A stretch of 35,081 nucleotides of DNA from Gammaproteobacteria bacterium. Lineage in GTDB: Bacteria; Pseudomonadota; Gammaproteobacteria; Pseudomonadales; Pseudohongiellaceae. Under the pieces are notes generated by a model that saw only the letters and a list, made by a program, of their open reading frames with translations, ran no database searches and was not told the DNA's origin. Positions within the stretch are counted from its first letter, which is position 1. The number at the start of each line of letters is the position of its first letter. The stretch covers positions 1 to 35,081 of the forward strand of contig JAFMKB010000026.1 of NCBI GenBank assembly GCA_017853205.1, written 5' to 3'. Made by a program: the position numbers and the translations under genes. Below, one piece after another: positions 1 to 8,467 of the stretch.

Positions 1-3
1 TCG

Positions 4-1641
4 ATGACAATGCAGCAAACGCCTTTACTCCTGTCGCGCATTCTTGGCCGCGGCGCCATCTTAGATCCGGACGTAGAAGTCGTTACCGCGCAGGCCGGCG
101 GCACCACTCATCGACAAACACTCGGGAAAACCTGGGAGCGGGCCAATCAAGTCGCCCATGCACTCAAGGGGCACGGCATCGAAGTGGGCGACCGGGTGGC
201 TAGTTTTATGTGGAACAACTATCGCCATCTCGAGCTATATCAAGGCGTACCGTCGATGGGTGTAGTTCTGCACACACTGAACGTGCGTCTCTCACCGACC
301 GATCTCGAATATATTATTAATCACGCGAACGATCGTGTAATTTTCGCAGATGAAGATATCCTGCCTTTATTGGAGCCTATTTGGGACAAAGTGCCCTGCG
401 TTGAACTGCTCGTTATCTGTCGCCACGGCGAAGGCGGCGAAAGCAGCTTTAAGAATCAGATCGATTACGAAGACTTCATCAAAGACCAGCCCACTTGCTA
501 CGACTGGCCCGAGATAGACGAAAATTCACCAATGGGCCTCTGCTACACCTCCGGTACAACTGGCAAACCAAAAGGTGTGATGTACACTCATCGTTCAACT
601 TATCTGCACACCATGGCAGGCTGTCTCACCGATGCGCTCGGTCTCACCGCGCTCGATTCACTCTTGGGCATTGTGCCGATGTTCCATGCGATGGGTTGGG
701 GCTTGCCCTTTAACGCGTCGATGCTGGGCTGCAAACATGTCATGCCACACCGATTTATGACGCCCGATACTTTCCTCAAACTGATGCACGACGAGGGCGT
801 GACAATAGCCACAGGCGTGCCGACTATCTGGCAGGGCGTAAAGGCAGCGGTCGAGGCGGCGGACGGAAAATTCGATCTCAGCAAACTTGCGCGCCTGACC
901 TGTGGCGGCTCTGCTCCTCCTGTCTCGATGATGCGCTGGTATTGGGATGAACTCGGCGTCGAGATGATTCAGGGCTGGGGAATGACCGAAACCAATCCAC
1001 TGGGCACGCTGTCGCGGAAATGTGCGAAGTACACACAGCAAACTCTGAGCGAAGACGAGCAGTTCGAGAACATCGCGAAAGCCGGCCTCACAATGCCGGG
1101 CCTCGAAATTGAAATCTTCGACGAAGAATGGAATCGTCAACCGCACGACGGTGAAACCGTTGGTGAGCTTTGCATCCGAGGGCCGTGGATCGCTGCTGAA
1201 TACTACAACGATCCACAGCCAGAGAAATTTCACGACGGGTGGCTGGTCACCGGTGACGTTGCGAAAATCGACAAAAATCAGTATCTGATGATTGCCGATC
1301 GCTCGAAAGATTTAATCAAATCAGGCGGCGAGTGGATTTCTTCGGTGGACCTCGAAAACCATATCGTTGCTCTGCCCGGTATTGCGCAGGCGGCGGTGGT
1401 CGCTCAGCCACATCCGCGCTGGGACGAACGCCCCGTTGCGCTCGTCATCATGGCGGACGGTGCAGAACTTGATCAACAGGCGGTGCTCGATCACTGCGCG
1501 AAAATATTCGCTAAGTGGCAACTCCCCGACGAGATCATCAAGACTGATGCAATCCCGCTGACGTCGACGGGTAAAATAGACAAGAAGGTAATTCGCGCAC
1601 AGCTCGAAGCCGACGGCTATAAGTTACCTGACCTGCGCTAA
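4..1641 (+). CDS. Fatty-acyl-CoA ligase (AMP-forming), AlkK-like
   Basis: Activates a free carboxylic acid to its acyl-CoA with ATP and CoA, the entry step to beta-oxidation in the cytoplasm. The 545-residue protein has the usual length for medium/long-chain ligases. Visible motifs are the P-loop [11 protein letters not shown] at residues 181-191, the A5-type motif [11 protein letters not shown] near 325-335, TGD in the ATP-ribose binding region, [15 protein letters not shown] at the hinge, and the C-terminal catalytic lysine in STGKIDKK near residue 524. Only three bases precede this ATG, so the true start and any ribosome binding site cannot be judged; ATG at 10 is an alternative. It converges on a minus-strand run of beta-oxidation genes and is separated from it by a strong terminator. 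Substrate chain length is not readable from the sequence. Confidence 0.9.
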   Translation: MTMQQTPLLLSRILGRGAILDPDVEVVTAQAGGTTHRQTLGKTWERANQVAHALKGHGIEVGDRVASFMWNNYRHLELYQGVPSMGVVLHTLNVRLSPTDLEYIINHANDRVIFADEDILPLLEPIWDKVPCVELLVICRHGEGGESSFKNQIDYEDFIKDQPTCYDWPEIDENSPMGLCYTSGTTGKPKGVMYTHRSTYLHTMAGCLTDALGLTALDSLLGIVPMFHAMGWGLPFNASMLGCKHVMPHRFMTPDTFLKLMHDEGVTIATGVPTIWQGVKAAVEAADGKFDLSKLARLTCGGSAPPVSMMRWYWDELGVEMIQGWGMTETNPLGTLSRKCAKYTQQTLSEDEQFENIAKAGLTMPGLEIEIFDEEWNRQPHDGETVGELCIRGPWIAAEYYNDPQPEKFHDGWLVTGDVAKIDKNQYLMIADRSKDLIKSGGEWISSVDLENHIVALPGIAQAAVVAQPHPRWDERPVALVIMADGAELDQQAVLDHCAKIFAKWQLPDEIIKTDAIPLTSTGKIDKKVIRAQLEADGYKLPDLR

Positions 1642-1663
1642 CAAAAGTAAACTCGATCAAAAC

Positions 1664-1715
1664 AAAAAGGCCGCTGCGAAACGAGAGGAGACTCTTCCAA
1701 TGCAGCGGCCTTTTT
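1664..1715. terminator. Bidirectional intrinsic terminator
   Basis: A perfect 14-bp inverted repeat (1664-1677 with 1702-1715) has five A on its left edge and five T on its right edge, with GGCCGCTGC as the GC core. The 24-base loop holds further short self-complementary bases (GAG..CTC). It lies between two convergent genes, and the A/T edges let it work in both directions, ending the acyl-CoA ligase transcript and the minus-strand transcript from 2784. Confidence 0.85.
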
Positions 1716-1737
1716 CGGTCTATCACGCCGTAAACTA

Positions 1738-2784
1738 TTACTGCCCCGAATAGGTTGGCGCGTACTCGGCACCTTCGAAATCTGCGCGGCGGGCGCCGGC
1801 TAAAATACCCGGCAGCGCATAGTTACCTTCGTGACAGGCGTATTCATAAAGCTGCTCGTCGGTTGCAACCATAGGCAGCTCTCCGCTCCATGGCTGTGTA
1901 TAGTTCTCCGGATCATCTACAGTAAACTGATACAGAATAGTGTCGTCGGCCGTGCGGGTGAATCGCTCAGTTACCACCATCTCTGGCGAGCCATAAAAAC
2001 GATGATCTAAGGATGAGCGCAGATTCTGCTGCAAATGAAAATTAGTGGTTACCACCACAAGGGTGTCTTCTTCATAATGGCCGACCGAATCCCCCATCCA
2101 ATAGTTCATCGGCGGCTGAGCGTGCTCGGCATTTAGTCGAATAACGCGTGCGTCGTGATTCATCTCGGCTAAGAGTACAACATAATTCTCTGTTTGCACG
2201 ATTTGCGTATTATTATTGTACAAAACGGGGAGCTTGGGTGGGCCGCCCGTAGACCCAAAGCCGACCACGCAGCGCTCGCCAAGCGGACGTACTTCCGGGC
2301 CGTCGTAAGAAGCTCGCTGTGACATTGCAGCTTGATAATTCTGGCGCCCCTTCTCGCTGTACGGCAACCTCCCATCCGCGGGATCGGTGATAATCGACGT
2401 TCGAATTTCTCCGTTTACCACGGCGAGTCGCTGACCCGGATCCATCCAGAATGTGTTGTAGCCGCCTACATTGCTCGAATCCGGCGCCTCGCGATTAGGA
2501 TCACTCGGACGATTGCTCGCCTCGAATCCCGCCTGCACAGCAGCTTCGATACGCTGCGCCTCATCGGAGGTTAAAACCAGCTTTTCTCCAAAACGCTCGG
2601 CACGTTCGAGATTCGTCTGCGTGGCGATCGACCACACACCCTGAAGGTCAGGCGCGCCAAATTCTGTGCGCGGCGTTAGGTAGCCGTCACCAAGCGTTTG
2701 CGCAAAACTCACGCCTGAAAAAATTACCGCTGCGGCCGACGTTAACGCGGTAGCCAGCAGACGGCGAGTCGAATGGTTAGTCAT
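1738..2784 (-). CDS. Secreted uncharacterised protein, paralogue A
   Basis: I do not know a function. The 348-residue product starts with a Sec-type signal peptide (basic n-region, hydrophobic 10-27, likely cleavage after SFA28). The mature part shows PDLQGVW at 46-51, GGYNTFW, RTSIITDPADGR (128-139), YNNNTQIVQT, LLAEMNHDAR, WMGDSVGHYEEDTLVV (229-244), a DDP...PWSGELPM block and YEYACHEGNY (313-322). It is clearly homologous to the protein at 12219-13223. Both have two conserved cysteines, here Cys172 (GERC) and Cys317 (ACHEG), a possible disulfide after export. From memory, such proteins are frequent in marine gammaproteobacteria and acidobacteria as hypothetical proteins. The ATG at 2784 is chosen because GGAG sits 8 bases upstream; a GTG at 2793 is possible. 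It lies 35 bases after the acyl-CoA dehydrogenase gene, probably in the same transcript. Confidence 0.75.
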   Translation of the reverse strand: MTNHSTRRLLATALTSAAAVIFSGVSFAQTLGDGYLTPRTEFGAPDLQGVWSIATQTNLERAERFGEKLVLTSDEAQRIEAAVQAGFEASNRPSDPNREAPDSSNVGGYNTFWMDPGQRLAVVNGEIRTSIITDPADGRLPYSEKGRQNYQAAMSQRASYDGPEVRPLGERCVVGFGSTGGPPKLPVLYNNNTQIVQTENYVVLLAEMNHDARVIRLNAEHAQPPMNYWMGDSVGHYEEDTLVVVTTNFHLQQNLRSSLDHRFYGSPEMVVTERFTRTADDTILYQFTVDDPENYTQPWSGELPMVATDEQLYEYACHEGNYALPGILAGARRADFEGAEYAPTYSGQ

Positions 2785-2819
2785 GTGTAGCACTCCAACT
2801 TCAATAAAAAGAGACGCCG

Positions 2820-3980
2820 CTAAATCTCGCGCGCGATCAGTAGTTTCATAATTTCGTTACTGCCGCCATAGATCTTCCCAATACGGCTGTCCGCGTACAT
2901 CTTAGCGATCGGGTATTCCATCATATAGCCGTAGCCACCGAAAAATTGCAGGCATTCGTCAATAATTTCGCACTGCTTCTGCGTCGTCCACCACTTAGCC
3001 ATTGCTGCGGTTGTGTCATCGAGTTTGCCCTCGGCGAGCTTCACCGCGCAGTCGTCGACGAAAATTCGAGCGATCTTCGCCTCGGTAAAACGCTCGGCCA
3101 GTTTAAACTGAGTGTTCTGGAAATCTAAAATACGCTTGCCGAACGCCTTGCGTTCTTTTACGTACTCGGCGGTAAGCTTTAACGCTTTTTCCATTGTTGC
3201 GCAGGCACCGGCAGCAATGATGACGCGTTCCTGCGGAAGCTGCTCCATTAGCTGAATGAAGCCGCGCCCCTCGGTCGGGCCAAGCAGGTTTTCGACAGGC
3301 ACTTTTACGTCATCGAAGAAAAGCTCAGAGGTATCTTGGGCTTTCTGCCCCAGTTTCTCGAGGTTACGACCGCGGCTAAAACCACCCTCGCCCTCGCACT
3401 CCGGTGTTTCAACCATAATCAGCGAGATCCCTTTGCCACCGGCCGTAGGGTCTGTTTTAGCCACAACGCATATAAGGTCAGCCGACATGCCGTTAGTGAT
3501 GAAAGTCTTCTGACCGTTCAGCACATAGTGATCGCCGTGTTTTATTGCTGTCGTTGCAATCGACTGTAAATCGGATCCGGTGCCCGGCTCTGTCATCGCG
3601 ATAGCCGTCACGATCTCGCCTCGCGCCATTTTCGGCAACCAGCGCTGGCGCTGTTCTTCGCTGCCATAGGAATGAATGTAGTGGGCAACGATGCCCGAAT
3701 GCACACTATTGCCGAAGCCGCTTACACCGGCATGACACATCTCTTCAACCAAAACCATCTCGTGTTTAAAGTTGCCGCCGCCGCCACCGTACTCTTCCGG
3801 AATCGAGGCGCAAAGAATTCCTGCATCACCGGCGACTTTCCACGCGTCGCGATCGACAATACCCTGTTTTTCCCAGCGCTCTGAGTGAGGCACAAACTCT
3901 TTAATCAGAAATTTTTGCACCGCGTCCCGCATGATTTTTAGTTCTTCATCCATCCATGGGGATTCGTAAGCTTCAAACAT
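2820..3980 (-). CDS. Acyl-CoA dehydrogenase, long-chain (ACADL) type
   Basis: FAD-dependent oxidation of acyl-CoA to trans-2-enoyl-CoA, the first oxidative step of beta-oxidation; electrons go to ETF. The 386 residues cover the three-domain fold: helical N-terminus 1-120, beta domain with AMTEPGTGSDLQS (128-140) and NGQKTFITNG (155-164), and C-terminal helical domain. The C-terminus resembles mammalian LCAD closely (EYPIAKMYADSRI, YGGSNEIMKLLIAREI). As in LCAD and isovaleryl-CoA dehydrogenase, the catalytic base should be the glutamate of LPQER (Glu251), since the usual C-terminal glutamate position reads YGG. AAAGG stands 8 bases before the ATG. It is third in the SDR–thiolase–dehydrogenase run. 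The LCAD/IVD type is compatible with branched substrates, but specificity is inference. Confidence 0.92.
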   Translation of the reverse strand: MFEAYESPWMDEELKIMRDAVQKFLIKEFVPHSERWEKQGIVDRDAWKVAGDAGILCASIPEEYGGGGGNFKHEMVLVEEMCHAGVSGFGNSVHSGIVAHYIHSYGSEEQRQRWLPKMARGEIVTAIAMTEPGTGSDLQSIATTAIKHGDHYVLNGQKTFITNGMSADLICVVAKTDPTAGGKGISLIMVETPECEGEGGFSRGRNLEKLGQKAQDTSELFFDDVKVPVENLLGPTEGRGFIQLMEQLPQERVIIAAGACATMEKALKLTAEYVKERKAFGKRILDFQNTQFKLAERFTEAKIARIFVDDCAVKLAEGKLDDTTAAMAKWWTTQKQCEIIDECLQFFGGYGYMMEYPIAKMYADSRIGKIYGGSNEIMKLLIAREI

Positions 3981-4043
3981 GATTCAGACCTTTGTTCAAT
4001 TGGCGCTCAGACTAGCAGCGCTAGGAAATAACAAAATCGCGCT

Positions 4044-4072
4044 GGCGCGCAGCAATCCGAAAGCGGCGCGCC
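4044..4072. other. Intergenic GC-rich inverted repeat
   Basis: Seven-base arms GGCGCGC (4044-4050) and GCGCGCC (4066-4072) with a 15-base loop lie in the 104-base gap between the thiolase and acyl-CoA dehydrogenase genes. On the minus strand, the direction of these genes, the hairpin is followed by AGCGCGATTTTG, a poor T tract; on the plus strand four T follow. It could be a weak attenuator or an mRNA-stabilising hairpin. The structure is seen; the role is a guess. Confidence 0.3.
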
Positions 4073-4084
4073 TTTTAAGCCAGC

Positions 4085-5272
4085 CTAGTGACTGACCTCG
4101 CTCATACGTTCGATGATCATCGCGTTAGCTGTTCCGCCCCCTTCGCAGATCGCGATGAGGCCGTAGCGACCACCACGACGCTCGAGCTCATGAACAAGCG
4201 TTGTCATGAGTTTGGCTCCGGTACCGCCTAGCGGGTGGCCTAGAGCCTGCGCGCCGCCATTGACATTTAACTTGCTCATGTCGGCACCTACCGCTTTTGC
4301 CCACGCTAACGGAACAGAACCGAAGGCTTCGTTTACCTCATAAAGATCGATATCGTCAATCGAGAGGCCGGCTTTTTCGAGCACTTTAATCGTCGCTGGA
4401 ATAGGCCCTTCGAGCATGATCACCGGGTCGGAGCCAACAACGGCAAGTGAATGAATCTTTGCGCGTACCTGCAAGCCGTGCTTTTTAACCGCGTCTTCAT
4501 TTGCGATCATAATCGCCGCGGCGCCGTCGCTGATCTGACTCGCGCTGCCAGCAGTAATAACGCCTCCCTCTCGAAGAGAATTCAATCCTTGAAGGCCTTC
4601 GAGCGAGGCTTCTGGACGAATTCCTTCGTCAATCGTGTGCACATCCGCCGTGCCGTCTTCGAGCGTGATATTGAGCGGGACTATTTCCTTTTCGAAATAG
4701 CCCTTCTGCGTTGCTTCCCACGCGCGTTGATGACTGGACAGGGCAAAGGCATCCAGCTCTTCACGACTGATGTCGTATTTTTCAGCTAGCAGCTCTGCCC
4801 CATCGAACTGACTAAATTGAATGCCTGGATATTGAAGCTCGAGTCGCTCGCCCTTAGGAATGCCACGTCCATTGGCTAGACCATCGCGTACGTTAGAGCC
4901 AATTTCGACGGTACTCATTGCTTCGACACCGCCAGAAATAATCACGTCTTGTGTCCCTGACATTACTGCTTGAGCGCCAAACTGAATCGCCTGCAACGAA
5001 GAGCCGCACTGCCGATCGACTGTCGTTCCCGGCACTGCGAGATCTAGCTTAGACGCCATAGAGACATTGCGACCAAGATTGCTCGCCTGCGCACCGATTT
5101 GCATGACCACGCCAAAGATCACGTCGTCGACTGCATCGACCGGAATCCCTGTGCGATCAACCAGCTCGTCGATCACAGCGGCGCCGAGGTCGATAGGATG
5201 TATCGCGCTCAGGCGCCCTTTCTTTTTACCGGTTGCTGTGCGCACCGCACCCACAATGTATGCATCTGCCAT
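4085..5272 (-). CDS. Acetyl-CoA acyltransferase (thiolase)
   Basis: Cleaves 3-ketoacyl-CoA with CoA to acetyl- or propionyl-CoA plus a shortened acyl-CoA, the last step of beta-oxidation. The 395-residue thiolase has the nucleophilic cysteine in DRQCGSS at Cys89, the position found in well-studied thiolases, NEAFGSVPLAW, the histidine motif GGAQALGHPLGGTGAK, and a C-terminal second active-site cysteine in ICEGGGTANA (usually CxGGG). A GTG at 5293 would add seven residues, but AAAGGAA lies 7 bases before the ATG at 5272 and the family normally begins like MADAYIVGAVRT, so 5272 is preferred. It follows the SDR gene by 63 bases. A degradative role is inferred from the neighbours. Confidence 0.92.
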   Translation of the reverse strand: MADAYIVGAVRTATGKKKGRLSAIHPIDLGAAVIDELVDRTGIPVDAVDDVIFGVVMQIGAQASNLGRNVSMASKLDLAVPGTTVDRQCGSSLQAIQFGAQAVMSGTQDVIISGGVEAMSTVEIGSNVRDGLANGRGIPKGERLELQYPGIQFSQFDGAELLAEKYDISREELDAFALSSHQRAWEATQKGYFEKEIVPLNITLEDGTADVHTIDEGIRPEASLEGLQGLNSLREGGVITAGSASQISDGAAAIMIANEDAVKKHGLQVRAKIHSLAVVGSDPVIMLEGPIPATIKVLEKAGLSIDDIDLYEVNEAFGSVPLAWAKAVGADMSKLNVNGGAQALGHPLGGTGAKLMTTLVHELERRGGRYGLIAICEGGGTANAMIIERMSEVSH

Positions 5273-5335
5273 GGTCTTTTCCTTTTCTCTCACGTTTTAT
5301 TTATTGGTCGTTTGTAGCGTTCTTGATCGTCCGCG

Positions 5336-6103
5336 TTAGGCTGGCATTCGGATACCTGAGTCAAGGCGAATCGTCTCGCCATTGAGGTAACCGCAGTTGA
5401 CGATATGCGCAACTTCTTGAGCAAACTCTGTGGGATTGCCTAGCCGCTTCGGGAACTGAGTAATCGCAATAAGAGGTTCGCGAACCGCTTCTGGTGCGCC
5501 CGCCATCATCGGCGTTTCGAACACGCCGGGAGCGATAGTCATTACGCGCACGCCGCGCTTGGACAGGTCGCGGGCAATTGGTAATGTCATGGACACGATG
5601 CCGCCTTTAGACGCCGCGTAGCCTGCCTGACCCGTCTGCCCGTCAAACGCTGCGACAGAGGCAACATTCACAATCACGCCGCGCTCACCATCGGCGGTAA
5701 CTGGCTCGTTCACTTGCATCACCTCAGCACAGAGGCGCAAGACATTGAACGTGCCCACAAGGTTAACGCGAACGATGTGCTCAAACTTAGCCAGTGGCAT
5801 TGGTCCGTCTTTACCCACCGTGCGCGCTGCACCGCCAATGCCGGCTGCGTTGACGTTAATGTGAATGGTGCCAAATTTTTCTTTCGCTATGCCGATCGCC
5901 TCGCTGACACCCACCTCATCGGCAACATCGCCCGCGTGCCAAGCAACATTAGGGCCCAAACTCGCTGCAGCGGCCTCGAGCGCATCGGCTCGCAGATCGT
6001 AAAGCATGACATTGGCGCCGGCGGCGAGGAAGTTTTGAGCAGTCGCGAGGCCGAGGCCTGACGCGCCGCCGGTGATGAAGGCAGTTTTATTTTGGAGATC
6101 CAT
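5336..6103 (-). CDS. SDR 3-hydroxyacyl-CoA dehydrogenase, HSD10-like
   Basis: Probably oxidises 3-hydroxyacyl-CoA to 3-ketoacyl-CoA with NAD+. The 255-residue classical short-chain dehydrogenase has the cofactor motif TGGASGLG (11-18), an aspartate-ended strand LYD (NAD preference), NAAG (85-88) and the catalytic set Ser149, Tyr162 and Lys166 in NVASVAAFDGQ and YAASK. The stretch ASVAAFDGQTGQAGYAASKG closely matches type II 3-hydroxyacyl-CoA dehydrogenase (HSD17B10), known for 2-methyl-3-hydroxybutyryl-CoA oxidation in isoleucine breakdown. It is the first gene of the minus-strand run and is divergent from the racemase gene, with a 212-base shared control region. The ribosome binding site is weak (AGAGAA). 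Family assignment is firm; the substrate is inferred. Confidence 0.88.
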   Translation of the reverse strand: MDLQNKTAFITGGASGLGLATAQNFLAAGANVMLYDLRADALEAAAASLGPNVAWHAGDVADEVGVSEAIGIAKEKFGTIHINVNAAGIGGAARTVGKDGPMPLAKFEHIVRVNLVGTFNVLRLCAEVMQVNEPVTADGERGVIVNVASVAAFDGQTGQAGYAASKGGIVSMTLPIARDLSKRGVRVMTIAPGVFETPMMAGAPEAVREPLIAITQFPKRLGNPTEFAQEVAHIVNCGYLNGETIRLDSGIRMPA

Positions 6104-6269
6104 AGAATTTTTCTCTACATTAATTGGCGTCTAGCGCAAAAGAATAGTGCATCCCTGCTGAAAGGGGAACCATAAAGGGATCAGGTGAGTTAGCACCGCG
6201 ATTCTTGCCCTAACGCAGCGCCAGGACTATCAAACTGCCTCGCGCATGGCCTATTATCGAGTAACTAGC

Positions 6270-6285
6270 GGTTGCCTCAGCAACC
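6270..6285. promoter_or_regulatory. Inverted repeat in divergent control region
   Basis: GGTTGC (6270-6275) and GCAACC (6280-6285) are perfect 6-base arms around CTCA, 30 bases before the racemase ATG, within the 212-base region between the divergent SDR and racemase genes. It may be an operator or a leader hairpin. No T tract follows, so it is not a terminator. I found no convincing -35/-10 pair here, though TATTAT at 6252-6257 is close to a -10 box. Confidence 0.3.
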
Positions 6286-6315
6286 AATAACAAGACGCAT
6301 GACGCAGGAGTCATA

Positions 6316-7443
6316 ATGGGACCACTTACGGGTATAAAAGTAGTTGAAATGGCAGGTATCGGCCCGGGGCCCTTTTGCGCGATGATGCTGTCAGATATGG
6401 GTGCAGAGGTTATTCGCGTTGACCGTCTCGCCCACAAGGGCATTGGCCACAGAGCGAACGTTCTCAATCGGGGCCGACGCTCGATCGCAGTAGACCTCAA
6501 AAACCCAGACGGCGTGGCAGCCGTGCAGCAGCTAATCGACGGTGCCGATGTGGTGATAGAGGGTTTTAGGCCCGGCGTGATGGAGCGACTTGGACTCGGA
6601 CCTGACACCTGCTTGGCGCGCAATCCGCGCCTTATCTTTGGCCGCATGACAGGGTGGGGGCAGAGCGGCCCACTCGCGCCAGCCGCTGGTCATGATATTA
6701 ACTATATCTCGATAGGTGGTGCGCTCGGCGCAATGGGTTACAGCGACCGTCCCCCTGCCCCGCCTCTCAACCTTGTCGGTGATTTTGGCGGCGGCGCCAT
6801 GTATCTCCTCGCGGGCGTGCTCGCCGCGCTTGTCGAACGCGGCAACTCAGGCCAAGGGCAGGTAATCGATGCTGCGATGACCGATGGCACAGCCAGCTTA
6901 CTTAGCCCGTTCTACGGCATGATGGCGATGGGCATGTGGACCAAGGAACGCATGGACAACCGTTTAGATGGCGGCGCACATTATTACGGAAGCTACGCCT
7001 GCGCAGACGGCAAGTTTATTAGCATAGGCTCGATTGAACCCCAGTTCTACGCGCTCCTCCTGGAGCTCTGCGAAATCGATGACCCTGAGTTTGCAAAGCA
7101 AAACGATAAACAGCACTGGGCGAGCCTCAGAAGTAAGCTCGAGGCGCTTTTCGCTGCCCAGACCCGCGATCATTGGTGCGCGCTGCTCGAAGGCACCGAT
7201 GTCTGTTTTGCACCTGTACTCGACCTGCAAGAGGCGCCCAACCACCCGCATAATGTCGCGCGGCAGAGCTTCGTTGAAATCGATGGCGTCACGCAGCCGG
7301 CTCCCGCGCCGCGTTTCAGCCGTACACCGACCTCCGTTCAGGCGCCGGCGGCAATGGCAGGCGAGCATAGCGAAGAAATTTTAAGCGATTGGGGGTTTGC
7401 CGCCAATGAAATCTCAGCCCTAAAGCAAGCAGGCGCTATTTGA
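6316..7443 (+). CDS. Alpha-methylacyl-CoA racemase (CaiB/BaiF family)
   Basis: Interconverts (2R)- and (2S)-2-methylacyl-CoA so that branched chains can enter beta-oxidation, whose dehydrogenases accept only the S form. At 375 residues it aligns, from memory, almost without gaps to the Mycobacterium tuberculosis enzyme MCR. The catalytic residues fall at the same numbers: His126 (AGHDINYIS), Asp156 (NLVGDFGGG) and Glu241 (SIEPQFY). Other shared blocks are [26 protein letters not shown] and [16 protein letters not shown] lies 6 bases before the ATG. It heads a plus-strand run with the hydratase-like gene, DoxX and ABM genes. This agreement makes racemase more likely than CoA transferase. The natural substrate (isoprenoid, sterol side chain, other branched acid) cannot be told from sequence. 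Confidence 0.92.
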   Translation: MGPLTGIKVVEMAGIGPGPFCAMMLSDMGAEVIRVDRLAHKGIGHRANVLNRGRRSIAVDLKNPDGVAAVQQLIDGADVVIEGFRPGVMERLGLGPDTCLARNPRLIFGRMTGWGQSGPLAPAAGHDINYISIGGALGAMGYSDRPPAPPLNLVGDFGGGAMYLLAGVLAALVERGNSGQGQVIDAAMTDGTASLLSPFYGMMAMGMWTKERMDNRLDGGAHYYGSYACADGKFISIGSIEPQFYALLLELCEIDDPEFAKQNDKQHWASLRSKLEALFAAQTRDHWCALLEGTDVCFAPVLDLQEAPNHPHNVARQSFVEIDGVTQPAPAPRFSRTPTSVQAPAAMAGEHSEEILSDWGFAANEISALKQAGAI

Positions 7444-7527
7444 CTTGACGAAAACGCGGCTCCCTAAACAGAGCCACCAACGCTCATAACAACACTCGAT
7501 TCACACTTACGACCACAGGATGCGCAC

Positions 7528-8400
7528 ATGAAGTTCAACACACTACTCTGGGAAGTCGATGCCGGCATCCTAACCCTTACTCTCAATCGCCCCGAGCAGA
7601 TGAATTCCTTTACGGTTGAGATGGCCAATGAACTGATCGCTGCCTTCAACGCTGCCAGCGAGGATGACAGCGTCCGCGCCGTGGTTGTTACCGGTGCCGG
7701 CCGCGCATTCTGCGCTGGTATGGATCTCTCGCGTGAAGGTAACGTCTTCGGCCTCGACGAGACGCTCGAACCTACGATGGACGATATGCGCAAAAGACTC
7801 GGCGACCCCGAGATAGAAGAAGGCGTTCGTGATACCGGTGGTCAGGTCGTGCTCGCGATTTACGACTGCAAAAAACCGATCATCGCAGCGATCAACGGCG
7901 CGGCGGTCGGCATCGGTGCAACGATGACCTGTGCGATGGATATACGCGTTGTTTGCGAGCGCACAAAGGTTGGTTTTGTCTTTAACAAAATCGGCATCAC
8001 ACCCGAGGCCTGCTCATCATGGTTCCTACCACGCATTGTCAATATGGGTACTGCGCTGGAGTGGGTGTATAGCGGCGATTTAATCGAAGCCGAAGAACTG
8101 AAAGCGCGCGGCTTTGCTAATCATGTGGAGACAAACGAGACTCTTCTCGAGCGCGCCTACGCCATTGCCAAACGCATCACTCAGCATAGCCCCGTAGCGA
8201 TCGCGCTGAGTCGCCAAATGATGTACCGGAATGCAGCAGCACCGCATCCAGTCGAAGCGCATCGCGTCGACTCACTCGCGATTTTCTACGCGAGTCAGAC
8301 TAGCGGGAAAGAGGGTGTGGCGGCTTTCCTTGAAAAACGCGCAGCGAACTACACCGATAAAGCGTCGACCGATATGCCTGGGTTCTATCCTTGGTGGTAG
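7528..8400 (+). CDS. Enoyl-CoA hydratase/isomerase family protein
   Basis: A crotonase-fold protein of 290 residues, expected to hydrate enoyl-CoA between the dehydrogenase and the SDR. The oxyanion-hole segments are visible: AFCAGMDLS (60-68) and AINGAAVGIGATM (121-133). The two catalytic glutamates of rat crotonase (Glu144, Glu164) do not seem to be kept: the first aligns with Thr132 and the second, allowing a small insertion, near Lys154. A different glutamate occurs in GITPEACSSWFLPRI (Glu160), a motif common in a crotonase subgroup. Hydration, isomerisation or another crotonase reaction is therefore possible. The C-terminus ends in FYPWW. AGGA stands 7 bases before the ATG. The gap of 84 bases after the racemase gene holds a small stem (GGCTC 7458-7462 / GAGCC 7471-7475). 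Confidence 0.85.
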   Translation: MKFNTLLWEVDAGILTLTLNRPEQMNSFTVEMANELIAAFNAASEDDSVRAVVVTGAGRAFCAGMDLSREGNVFGLDETLEPTMDDMRKRLGDPEIEEGVRDTGGQVVLAIYDCKKPIIAAINGAAVGIGATMTCAMDIRVVCERTKVGFVFNKIGITPEACSSWFLPRIVNMGTALEWVYSGDLIEAEELKARGFANHVETNETLLERAYAIAKRITQHSPVAIALSRQMMYRNAAAPHPVEAHRVDSLAIFYASQTSGKEGVAAFLEKRAANYTDKASTDMPGFYPWW

Positions 8401-8416
8401 TCGTTTCGAGAAACGA
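8401..8416. promoter_or_regulatory. Near-perfect 16-base palindrome
   Basis: TCGTTTC (8401-8407) and GAAACGA (8410-8416) are perfect 7-base arms separated by GA, placed directly after the stop codon of the hydratase-like gene and 52 bases before DoxX. The spacer is too short for a stable hairpin loop and no T tract follows, so a protein-binding site is as likely as a transcript structure. I saw no second copy in the window. Confidence 0.3.
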
Positions 8417-8467
8417 GGGAAAAGCGATAAAGACGTCCTTAACAACAAACGAAATTGAGAGAACATA

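Noticed and set aside
658..1233. Long open frame (191 codons) on the minus strand inside the acyl-CoA ligase gene
   Set aside because: It lies fully antisense to a clearly conserved gene, has no recognisable motif and no ribosome binding site of note.
5273..5293. GTG start for the thiolase seven codons upstream
   Set aside because: The stretch contains the ribosome binding site of the ATG at 5272, and the family N-terminus begins there.
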